Assembly: GCA_938030845.1 (NCBI GenBank) | Contig: CALHIC010000144.1 | Span: 1-6,688 of the forward strand | From: an uncultured Oribacterium sp. | Lineage (GTDB): Bacteria; Bacillota; Clostridia; Lachnospirales; Lachnospiraceae | Direction of reading: 5' to 3' | DNA: 6,688 bases | In this document: positions 1-5,760 of the stretch, one piece after another | How the letters are laid out: every line of letters starts with the position of its first letter | How positions within the stretch are numbered: position 1 is the stretch's first letter | Made by a program: the position numbers and the translations under genes | The notes under the pieces: model-generated | The model's input: the letters and a program-made list of their open reading frames with translations, nothing else | What the model was told of the DNA's origin: nothing | Database searches by the model: none

Positions 1-1345
1 TCCGGAAGTCTCTGGTCTTCTGGTATACTCCCAGATTCGCTACGGAAAGCCCATTTCTTCTTAAGATATGGGAAACAACATCCTCCACGTCCTTTTGTTT
101 TTCCATCAGTTCCTCCGGCATAAAGAGCTGTAAATCCACTCGCATGTCGGAAATACCGGAAATGATTTCAAAATTTCCCAGGCTTTGAATGTTGAACTTC
201 AAAAGCATCTTGGTCAGCTTTCCGCCGGCACCGTCCTTTGCTTCCTGCTCTACCCACATCTCACTCATCACATCCTTATCATCGTAACGGAAAGGCATCA
301 CCAAATGCTGAAGGGGCATATATACACTTTCGTTGACCAATAAGCCGTGCAAAACCTCCTGGAAGTGGGAAATATTTTCCGTTCCCGCCTTTCCCTCCGC
401 ACCGGCCTTCAAAAAGTCCGTAAACAGCTTGGGGAAAGCATTCTCTTCCTGCCCCTTTACCTGATCTAAGAGCTCCTTAAATGCCTCCTCCGGATTTCCC
501 TTAAACAGAAGACGAAAGTCAGGATTATTCATCAAAGCATCCTTTTGCTTACCCAAAAGTTCCTCAGAGCCGTTTTCATACTTTACCGCATACAAAATAA
601 ACATCACCACCGCATTTCTGACCGCCCCGTAATCATGGGTTCTGGAAATGTAGTTGGACATAAAAGGAATAATCTGATTATTAATTAAGGAAGTATTCTC
701 CTCCGTCTTTCCCGGCTCTGCCTGAAAATTAAGTTGAGAAAGCAAATCTTCAAACTCTCCCTGGAAAGAAGGAAGAAGCATCTTATCTATATCTCCCGCA
801 ATGGTCTCCATCTGCTGAAGAAAATGTCCGGAAGACGCGAAGTCGTTATAGGTCTTTCCGAAATTCAAAATCGCATTCTTTAAGGAAGGAGAAATATTGC
901 TGCTTAACATTCCTCTTAAATTATTAAAGAGATTTCCGGAGAATTTGATTTGAGCCTTCTGCTGATCCTGTAAAAATGCTTTCAAATCCTCAGGGCTTTC
1001 CATCTCCATAGAAGAGAAAAGCTCCTCCATTACCTGACCGATTTCTCCCTTTTCCTGGGAAAGGGCCAGCGCTCCGTCACCAAATAGCACGGTCTCCAAT
1101 GCTTTAGGAAGATTTGCCGTTTGAGAAAGCTCCTTTAAAAAGGCGGCATAGTTCCCTTCAAAATCTACGCCGGAAAAGCTTCCCTCTCCGGTAGCGGTAC
1201 CGGTTTGTCCGGTATTTTGACCGTCTGCACGATTCACCGTACCCGGGGAAACCGGATTCTTTATAGAAGGATCTTGTGATATTCTCTGATTAATCGATGG
1301 ATCCGGGGTAATCGGGGAAGAACTTACCTGTAAAATGTTTGCCAT
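1..1345 (-). CDS. FliK-like flagellar hook-length control protein, partial (C-terminus off the left edge)
   Basis: An uninterrupted reading frame of 448 codons runs on the minus strand from the ATG at 1345-1343 to the window edge with no stop. The start is supported by AAGGAGGG a few bases upstream (about 1348-1355). The protein begins MANILQVSSSP. Residues 8-58 form a Pro/Ser/Thr/Gly/Asn-rich linker with a short internal duplication (DPSINQRIS then DPSIKNPVS). Residues 60-340 are mostly helical and acidic, with no signal peptide or membrane segment. Residues 364-446 resemble the FliK C-terminal (Flg_hook) domain: a strand around LLKFNIQSLGNFEI, a second amphipathic strand MRVDLQLFMPEEL, a helix DVEDVVSHILRRNGL, then a final strand. 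FliK is an exported molecular ruler that, with FlhB, stops hook growth and switches export to late substrates. Divergence from flgM fits that role. The domain match is by eye and the N-terminus is unassignable, so a lineage-specific flagellar protein with a FliK-like fold is the alternative. Confidence 0.6.
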   Translation of the reverse strand, partial: MANILQVSSSPITPDPSINQRISQDPSIKNPVSPGTVNRADGQNTGQTGTATGEGSFSGVDFEGNYAAFLKELSQTANLPKALETVLFGDGALALSQEKGEIGQVMEELFSSMEMESPEDLKAFLQDQQKAQIKFSGNLFNNLRGMLSSNISPSLKNAILNFGKTYNDFASSGHFLQQMETIAGDIDKMLLPSFQGEFEDLLSQLNFQAEPGKTEENTSLINNQIIPFMSNYISRTHDYGAVRNAVVMFILYAVKYENGSEELLGKQKDALMNNPDFRLLFKGNPEEAFKELLDQVKGQEENAFPKLFTDFLKAGAEGKAGTENISHFQEVLHGLLVNESVYMPLQHLVMPFRYDDKDVMSEMWVEQEAKDGAGGKLTKMLLKFNIQSLGNFEIISGISDMRVDLQLFMPEELMEKQKDVEDVVSHILRRNGLSVANLGVYQKTRDFR

Positions 1346-1409
1346 TTTCCCTCCTTGGATGTAAAATAAAATGATTTCAAAAAAATTGCAATTTTAATGG
1401 ACTATTCCT

Positions 1410-1435
1410 TATATCGACCAAAAACTCGCCGATAT
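1410..1435 (+). promoter_or_regulatory. Sigma-28/sigma-D-like promoter for flgM operon
   Basis: TATA (1410-1413), a 15-base spacer and CCGATAT (1429-1435) are visible; a G at 1428 extends the -10 to GCCGATAT. The known consensus is TAAA, about 15 bases, then CCGATAT/GCCGATAA for the flagellar sigma factor, so the -10 is essentially perfect and the -35 is 3 of 4. Transcription would start near 1442, giving a leader of about 118 bases before flgM. Sigma-28 control of its own anti-sigma factor is standard in this family. The -10 of this promoter overlaps the -35 of the minus-strand promoter. No transcript evidence is available. Confidence 0.6.
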
Positions 1436-1436
1436 A
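1411..1436 (-). promoter_or_regulatory. Sigma-28/sigma-D-like promoter for the divergent FliK-like gene
   Basis: Read on the minus strand, TATA (1436-1433), a 15-base spacer and TCGATAT (1417-1411) mirror the flgM promoter. The -10 matches CCGATAT in 6 of 7 positions. Transcription would begin near 1404, about 60 bases before the ATG at 1345. Both promoters come from one inverted repeat, TATATCG (1410-1416) and CGATATA (1430-1436). That repeat could instead be an operator for a dimeric regulator. Confidence 0.45.
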
Positions 1437-1559
1437 GTAGAGGAAGAAGGGGTTTCATTCATAAAATTTTTCTTGTGAAGGGAAGTATACCCCAAGAGTT
1501 TCTGATATGCAAGGAAGAAACTTGGAGCCATTTAACGGGAAAACCCAGGAGGACAAAAA
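1437..1559 (+). promoter_or_regulatory. flgM leader with strong ribosome binding site
   Basis: The expected 5' leader of the flgM transcript ends in AGGAGGA (1547-1553), six bases before the ATG at 1560, a near-ideal ribosome binding site. Just upstream is a tiny potential hairpin, GGG (1537-1539), loop AAAA, CCC (1544-1546). GGGGT (1449-1453) and ACCCC (1489-1493) could also pair, but weakly. I see no terminator or recognisable riboswitch here. Confidence 0.5.
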
Positions 1560-1871
1560 ATGAACTTTTCTATCAGACCTGATTTTAACACTCGAGTAGA
1601 TTATCAAACTCGTCAGGCAGCACTACCACAGAAGCCGGTAGACCAGGTAGAAGCTACACAGAAAGCGGATGTAGACAGATTGTCCCTTTCTAAGGGAAAC
1701 GTTGTAGACGACAGAAGCTTTGCAGCAGCTTTGTCTAAAGCTACCAACGACTCTCTTCGCGTAAGTGCCTCTGACAAAAGAGTAGCAGAACTTCATCAGC
1801 AAGTTCAGGCAGGAACCTATCGTCCTAATGCACAGCGTATCGCTGAGAAGATGTTAGGATATAAAGATTAA
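1560..1871 (+). CDS. flgM: FlgM, anti-sigma-28 factor (negative regulator of flagellin synthesis)
   Basis: This 103-residue protein has the size and build of FlgM, which binds the flagellar sigma factor (sigma-28/sigma-D/FliA) and blocks late flagellar transcription until it is removed or exported after hook completion. The N-terminal half is polar, low in hydrophobic residues and probably disordered, as in known FlgM. The family start motif is seen as DRLSLS (residues 39-44). The sigma-binding C-terminal helices are RVAELHQQVQAGTY (74-87) and AQRIAEKML (91-99), close to the family pattern of a basic-hydrophobic helix, GxY, then a final AEKML-type helix. The start follows AGGAGGA with good spacing. 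It is first in the operon, 12 bases ahead of flgN, behind a sigma-28-like promoter, which implies feedback by its own target. The call rests on both the C-terminal motif and the gene order. Confidence 0.93.
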   Translation: MNFSIRPDFNTRVDYQTRQAALPQKPVDQVEATQKADVDRLSLSKGNVVDDRSFAAALSKATNDSLRVSASDKRVAELHQQVQAGTYRPNAQRIAEKMLGYKD

Positions 1872-1883
1872 TACAGAGGAAGA

Positions 1884-2321
1884 ATGATGAATATTTCCAA
1901 CAGAGAAAAGTGGGAACAGCTCCTGCCCGTATTTTCGGAGCTTTCCTCTCTTGTTTCTGCTTTATGTGACTTGGAGGATTCCTTAACTGTCTCCGCATCT
2001 AAAAATGATTTGGAGGAGTTAACCCGACTGGTCAGTGAAGCACAACCCACTCTGCTTCGTTTTCGAGGCTTAGAGCAAAAAAGAGTAAAGTTACAGAAAG
2101 AATGTGGATTTGCCCCTCGTTCCATGACGGAATTTCTAACCGGGATTCCGGAAGAATTGCGGGAGGATTGGGAGAATCCAATTGCAGATCTTCAGAATAA
2201 TCTGAGACGCTTTATACATTCCAGAGAAAACGCCGATAGAATATTACAGGTTCGCATCAGCGACATTTCCCAGCAGCTTCAGGGACAACCTGAAGTATCT
2301 TTCCGGGATAGAAGGGTGTAA
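1884..2321 (+). CDS. flgN: FlgN-type export chaperone for FlgK and FlgL
   Basis: The product is 145 residues, soluble and almost entirely helical. Leu/Glu-rich amphipathic segments at about residues 12-65 and a basic stretch around LEQKRVKLQKE (63-73) fit the FlgN family. FlgN is a cytoplasmic chaperone that binds the C-terminal ends of the junction proteins FlgK and FlgL and delivers them to the flagellar export apparatus. Its place between flgM and flgK matches the conserved order (YvyG in Bacillus subtilis). Two ATGs lie side by side at 1884 and 1887. AGAGGA (1875-1880) sits only 3 bases from the first and 6 from the second, so translation may in fact start at 1887 (MNISN...). Sequence conservation in FlgN is low, so context carries much of the assignment. 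Confidence 0.85.
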   Translation: MMNISNREKWEQLLPVFSELSSLVSALCDLEDSLTVSASKNDLEELTRLVSEAQPTLLRFRGLEQKRVKLQKECGFAPRSMTEFLTGIPEELREDWENPIADLQNNLRRFIHSRENADRILQVRISDISQQLQGQPEVSFRDRRV

Positions 2322-2389
2322 GACTCTTCTCTTCCGGAGGGGAATGAACCTTAAGGCGTATTTTTTTTCGCCTATTTTTAGAAGTCTTA
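2319..2389 (+). other. Nested inverted repeats in the flgN-flgK spacer (weak terminator or processing structure)
   Basis: An outer pair, TAAGACT (2319-2325, including the flgN stop codon) and AGTCTTA (2383-2389), is extended inward by TCT (2328-2330) pairing with AGA (2380-2382), with CT bulged. Inside it, AGGCG (2354-2358) and CGCCT (2369-2373) form a 5-bp hairpin with a T-rich loop, followed by ATTTTTAG. The inner hairpin with its T-tract looks like a weak intrinsic terminator or RNA processing site that could lower flgK relative to flgMN. The stem is short, so strong termination is unlikely. The flgK ribosome binding site lies outside the structure. Confidence 0.35.
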
Positions 2390-2417
2390 AATTTTAACAA
2401 CCTTTTAGGAGGACACT

Positions 2418-4202
2418 ATGGTAAGAGCAACCTTTTCCGGCTTTGATACAGCCCTTTCCGCACTGCGGATGAATCAGAAAAAATTAGATGTAGTTGGGCA
2501 TAACTTAGCCAATATGAATACTGAGGGATATACTCGTCAAGAGCTAAAGACCTCCTCTATTAACTATGAAAACCCAACCTCCTTTTACATGAATTCCAAT
2601 GATGTAAATGTAGGCTTCGGTGTGGCCATGGATGAAGTACGCCAGTTAAGAGATCAGTTTTTGGACGGACAATACCGTACCCAAAACGGAAAATCCTCTT
2701 ATAACGAGTCTATCGGAGAATCCTTGAAGTCTCTTTCTCTGTTTTTGGATGAGACCAAGGTAAACGGAATCCGTTCCTCCTTTGACGACATTCAGCGTTC
2801 CTTAACCAATATGCAGGACCCTTCCAAAGTACAGGACCCTGTTTATGAAGGTGAGTTAATGTCCAGAGTGCAGGCTATGACAACTCTGATGAACTCTGCT
2901 GCGGAGAGTATTCACCAGGCAGAAAAGAATGAGTTCCATAAGATTGACGGAACCAACACCTCCGAAAACGGTGCAATCCAAAAGATTAACTCTTTGGTTA
3001 GCGATATCGGAGACTTAAACAATCGAATCAAAAAGAATCAGCTTTTAGGAAACCCTGCATTAGAGCTGCAGGATCAGAGAAACTTAAAGCTGGATGAGCT
3101 TTCCAAGTATGTTCCTATCGAAGTGGAGCATTTCTCCGAGGAATACAGCTCTCCCACTCCTCCCACAACCCGTTATCGTATCTATAACTACGATTCCGCA
3201 GGAAATGTAAAGGGACGTTCCGACTGGCCGGAGGATGTAAGAGTAAACCTTGTTTACCGTGACAGCAGTGCCGGAAACGGAACGGAAGTAAAGAAAATCA
3301 CCCTGGTTAACGGTGCTATTGATGCAGATCTTCAGGATGCTAGCGGAAAGCACAATAACGTAGGTAAGGTAGAGCTTGCAGCAGGAAGCATTGACGCACC
3401 TCTTAATACCAAGTTGAAGTTTACCGGCTTCCAGAAGAGAGGTGCGGCGGCAGATACATTTACCACGGATACCAAGGACGTTCGTTTCTCCTCCGGATCC
3501 GTACAGGCCAGCCTGGATATGCTTTCCACCTCCGATGTGCGTGCTTTGGTACGAGGCGGAGGAACCATTAATCTGGCAGACTTGAAGGCCAGCAATGAAA
3601 TGAATTCCTACAGCTATGATTTCTATATGGGAAAACTGGATCTTCTGGCAGAAACCTTTACCAAAAACATGAACGAGGTAAATAAAAAGGGTAACACCAA
3701 CTATGCCGGTGTAACCAACCCCAACCATGTCTTAATGATAAACAAGGATAATGCCGGTGGAAACGATCCCAGTAACGTTACCGCAGCCAATATCGGAATT
3801 TCCAGAGGCTGGGTAAACGGAACCACCCATATCGGAACCAATGGCTTTAGAAACGGTGCTTCTGCTACCAATCGAGGAGATACCACCGATACGGTTTTGG
3901 AAATGCTGGAGCAGATGACTTCTCCTATGATGAAGATGAACAACACCAAAACCAACTATGCGGATTACATGAACAATGTATCCACCACTTTGGCCACCGA
4001 TTCCTATGCCAACAAGAATGCACAGGAAATCAACAAGGCGGTATTGGACGGAATCAATAATTCCAGAGATCAGCTTTCCGGAGTCAGCTTGGACGAAGAG
4101 GCGGCAAACATGATGACCTACTCCTCTTCCTACAATGCAGCGGCAAGACTGATGACCACATTGAATGATACCTTGGAAACCTTACTGGCTATCGGACGAT
4201 AA
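2418..4202 (+). CDS. flgK: FlgK, hook-filament junction protein 1
   Basis: FlgK (HAP1) is an exported structural protein forming the first ring of subunits between hook and filament. The N-terminus carries the rod/hook/HAP signature: SGFDTALSALRMNQKKLDVV, then the NLANMNTEGYTRQ block (residues 29-41, canonical form N-x-x-N-x-N-T-x-G-Y-x-R-Q). Helical D0/D1 regions follow to about residue 220, with the typical QDQRNLKLDELSKYV segment near 217-231. A variable Asn/Thr/Gly-rich surface region spans about 235-480. The C-terminal D0 helix is SLDEEAANMMTYSSSYNAAARLMTTLNDTLETLL, which has the SYNAA motif shared with FlgL. There is no signal peptide, as expected for type III flagellar export. At 594 residues it is longer than many FlgK proteins because of the middle region. 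The start follows AGGAGGA (2408-2414) at good spacing. Overlapping terminator-like structures come directly after the stop. Confidence 0.97.
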   Translation: MVRATFSGFDTALSALRMNQKKLDVVGHNLANMNTEGYTRQELKTSSINYENPTSFYMNSNDVNVGFGVAMDEVRQLRDQFLDGQYRTQNGKSSYNESIGESLKSLSLFLDETKVNGIRSSFDDIQRSLTNMQDPSKVQDPVYEGELMSRVQAMTTLMNSAAESIHQAEKNEFHKIDGTNTSENGAIQKINSLVSDIGDLNNRIKKNQLLGNPALELQDQRNLKLDELSKYVPIEVEHFSEEYSSPTPPTTRYRIYNYDSAGNVKGRSDWPEDVRVNLVYRDSSAGNGTEVKKITLVNGAIDADLQDASGKHNNVGKVELAAGSIDAPLNTKLKFTGFQKRGAAADTFTTDTKDVRFSSGSVQASLDMLSTSDVRALVRGGGTINLADLKASNEMNSYSYDFYMGKLDLLAETFTKNMNEVNKKGNTNYAGVTNPNHVLMINKDNAGGNDPSNVTAANIGISRGWVNGTTHIGTNGFRNGASATNRGDTTDTVLEMLEQMTSPMMKMNNTKTNYADYMNNVSTTLATDSYANKNAQEINKAVLDGINNSRDQLSGVSLDEEAANMMTYSSSYNAAARLMTTLNDTLETLLAIGR

Positions 4203-4207
4203 GATTT

Positions 4208-4251
4208 TACGGGAGCTATACCTGCTACAGGGGAATGGCTCCCGTATTTTT
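4208..4251 (+). terminator. Intrinsic terminator T1 after flgK
   Basis: A perfect 9-bp inverted repeat, TACGGGAGC (4208-4216) and GCTCCCGTA (4238-4246), is followed directly by TTTTT (4247-4251). It starts six bases after the flgK stop. The 21-base loop contains a small internal hairpin, CCTG (4221-4224) with CAGG (4228-4231). Its 3' arm overlaps the 5' arm of the second hairpin, so the two cannot form together. Confidence 0.75.
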
Positions 4252-4287
4252 ATGTAAAAAAGCGGTAGCCATTCCCCCTGTATTTTT
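4226..4287 (+). terminator. Second, overlapping terminator-like long hairpin T2
   Basis: TACAGGGGAATGGCT (4226-4240) pairs with AGCCATTCCCCCTGTA (4267-4282): 15 pairs with one bulged C. After a C-T mismatch the helix continues as CCGT (4242-4245) with GCGG (4262-4265), then TTTTT (4247-4251) with AAAAA (4256-4260), closing on loop ATGT. TTTTTAA follows from 4283. The 57-base imperfect hairpin plus T-tract reads as a second terminator. To form it, RNA must leave T1 unpaired, and in doing so it absorbs the T1 U-tract. It could also be the stable end of a 3'-derived small RNA. Confidence 0.65.
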
Positions 4288-4309
4288 AAGAGTTTTTCTG
4301 AAAAATACT

Positions 4310-4336
4310 TATAGTTTAAGAAAAATAGCTCGATAT
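4310..4336 (+). promoter_or_regulatory. Sigma-28/sigma-D-like promoter for flgL
   Basis: TATAGTTT (4310-4317), an 11-base A-rich spacer and CTCGATAT (4329-4336) are visible. The enteric sigma-28 consensus is TAAAGTTT, 11 bases, GCCGATAA; the -35 block matches 7 of 8. The -10 matches the Gram-positive CCGATAT form in 6 of 7. The CGATATA core is the same as in the two promoters near 1410-1436. Transcription would start near 4343, downstream of both terminators, giving flgL and the genes after it their own promoter. Confidence 0.55.
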
Positions 4337-4342
4337 ATACAG

Positions 4343-4444
4343 TAATGAAAAAAGAGCTAAAACGGCTCTTCTTTCATCAGGGAAAGGATGCCCGGTAACA
4401 TGCAAGAAGCAAAGGATAAACATCCGGAAAGAATGGAGTAAATC
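4343..4444 (+). promoter_or_regulatory. Structured, GGA-rich flgL leader
   Basis: The predicted flgL transcript would open with a hairpin: ATGAAA (4345-4350) and AAGAGC (4352-4357) pair with GCTCTT (4365-4370) and TTTCAT (4372-4377), with one A-C mismatch and a 7-base loop. Five GGA triplets follow at 4381, 4386, 4414, 4426 and 4435, the last inside the modest ribosome binding site GGAG (4435-4438), 6 bases before the ATG. GGAT (4414-4417) and ATCC (4422-4425) can form a small hairpin. GGA in or near hairpins and over the ribosome binding site is the known pattern for CsrA binding. That this leader is a CsrA target is inference. Confidence 0.4.
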
Positions 4445-5674
4445 ATGAGAGTAACAGCAAGAACCTATTATCAGGATTATGCAAAGTCCGTCGGAAATCT
4501 TCATGGCAAGTTAAACGAGTCTATGGAGCAGGTTTCCACCGGAAGAAAATACAAGGCAGCCGATGAGAACCCCATTGCTTACTATGCCGGAAAGCGAATG
4601 GACAATCAGTACATGGATGCCGAGTCAAAGAAAGGCATAATCGACGACGTAAAGAATCGTTTGTACCAGCAGGAAAAAGGTGCATTAAGCATTCAGGAAG
4701 ATATGCGTGCCGTTAATACCAAGGTGCTCGCTATCTCTAACGATAGCCAGAATGCTAATGAAGGAACTGTGGGAACCTATGAAACAGAGTTTACCCAGCG
4801 TCTTCATTCCGTAGTAAACACCCTGAATTCCCAGTATGACAACTTCTATGTTTACGGCGGAAACGATATGACCACCGTTCCCTTCTCCTTAAAGGAGGAT
4901 TTAAACGGTACCAACCCAAGTATTACCCTGACCTATACCCACAAATTCCCGGGAGACAGCAAAGCCACAGAGCTGAACATTAAGTACAGCTATGACGGAA
5001 CAAACTACAAGAATGAGTTCTCCGGTACCGATGCGGACGGGAATGCCCTCAATGAAAATGATAGCTTGAAGATGATTCTTTCCGCTATGAGAGAGCAGGG
5101 AAAAATGAGTACCGGCTACGGTTCTTTAAGAGACAGAAGTACTCTTTTAGATACCTACACCGGCGGTTTAAACATGATTACCGGACTTTCCTCCGATACT
5201 CTGAGAGGTCTTAGTGATGCGGATGCCATCCAGAGAATCAAAGGTGCCTCTAACGGAGGTCCTGTTGTAGCCGAGGAAGATTCCTTGGTAAACAGCCCGG
5301 TAGCCTTAATGTCTAAGGCAATTTTAACTTCCAACCAGTATAGGGAAGCCTTAAAAACAAATACAAATGTGTCTACAGCGAAATCTCGTTTTCATAAAGA
5401 TATGTCCGACTTCATCAACCAAAATGATGATGCGGAGGCAAGAGTCAGCGACAGCTACAGAGAATTGGGTATTAAGTATGCCGCACTGGAAACTACCCAG
5501 AGTAAGTTAGATATTACGATGGATACCCTCCAGGAGGAATATACCTCTAAGCTGGGTGTGGACCCCTATGATGCAGTAGTGAAGATGTATTCCTACCAAT
5601 ACAGCTACAATGCCGCAATGAAGGTTGGTTCCAACATCATGCAGTCTTCTTTATTTGATTTCGTTGGTAGATAA
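4445..5674 (+). CDS. flgL: FlgL, hook-filament junction protein 2
   Basis: FlgL (HAP3) is a flagellin-like exported protein that forms the second junction layer, joining FlgK to the flagellin filament. The N-terminal helix fits the flagellin N domain: residues 2-50 contain the pattern of repeated small/polar heptads ending in MEQVSTGRKYKAADENP, the counterpart of the flagellin q-i-a-S-G-x-x-i-x-x-a-x-D-d-P motif. Residues 60-150 continue the helical D1 region and end in NFYVYGGNDMTTVPF, typical of FlgL. A variable region spans about 150-310. The C-terminal helices (about 325-409) end in YSYQYSYNAAMKVGSNIMQSSLFDFVG, sharing Y-x-x-SYNAA with FlgK. At 409 residues it is longer than compact FlgL proteins of about 300, the extra length lying in the middle. 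It is separated from flgK by terminators and has its own likely promoter. A flagellin is less likely given the position after flgK and this C-terminus. Confidence 0.93.
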   Translation: MRVTARTYYQDYAKSVGNLHGKLNESMEQVSTGRKYKAADENPIAYYAGKRMDNQYMDAESKKGIIDDVKNRLYQQEKGALSIQEDMRAVNTKVLAISNDSQNANEGTVGTYETEFTQRLHSVVNTLNSQYDNFYVYGGNDMTTVPFSLKEDLNGTNPSITLTYTHKFPGDSKATELNIKYSYDGTNYKNEFSGTDADGNALNENDSLKMILSAMREQGKMSTGYGSLRDRSTLLDTYTGGLNMITGLSSDTLRGLSDADAIQRIKGASNGGPVVAEEDSLVNSPVALMSKAILTSNQYREALKTNTNVSTAKSRFHKDMSDFINQNDDAEARVSDSYRELGIKYAALETTQSKLDITMDTLQEEYTSKLGVDPYDAVVKMYSYQYSYNAAMKVGSNIMQSSLFDFVGR

Positions 5675-5680
5675 AAAGAA

Positions 5681-5740
5681 CAGGTCATCTCTCCATTAAC
5701 CTGACCACGGCAAGGCGATTGCTATAGTTTCTATAGCAGG
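5681..5740 (+). other. Hairpins in the flgL to DUF6470 spacer
   Basis: GGTCA (5683-5687) and TGACC (5702-5706) form a 5-bp inverted repeat. GCTATAG (5721-5727) and CTATAGC (5731-5737) form a perfect 7-bp hairpin with loop TTT, extended by one T-A pair. Neither is followed by a T-tract, so they are not convincing terminators. They may mark an RNA processing or stability site between flgL and the next gene. The ribosome binding site GGAGG (5751-5755) lies downstream and stays free. Confidence 0.4.
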
Positions 5741-5760
5741 TTGGAAACAGGGAGGCGAGT

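Noticed and set aside
1386..1415. Possible housekeeping sigma promoter, TTGCAA (1386-1391) with TATATC (1410-1415)
   Set aside because: The -10 is poor and the spacing of 18 is long; the overlapping sigma-28-like elements fit much better.
1397..1582. 61-codon + strand frame beginning within the divergent promoter and running into flgM
   Set aside because: It starts upstream of the predicted transcript start, lacks a ribosome binding site, has an unlikely basic composition and overlaps the well-supported flgM start.
1868..2125. Minus-strand 85-codon frame opposite flgN
   Set aside because: Antisense shadow of flgN with no ribosome binding site or family resemblance.
2344..2397. 17-codon frame (MNLKAYFF...) in the flgN-flgK spacer after GGAGGGG
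   Set aside because: The ribosome binding site is too close to the ATG and the frame covers the inverted repeats, so the structure explains the sequence better than coding does.
3084..3728. Long minus-strand frames inside flgK (also 3332-3595 and 3701-3955)
   Set aside because: They lie wholly opposite flgK, which has clear family motifs; their Cys/Val/Ile-rich translations look like antisense shadows.
4316..4504. Minus-strand 62-codon frame across the flgL leader
   Set aside because: It overlaps the promoter, leader and start of flgL; the hydrophobic translation comes from the complement of A/G-rich sequence.
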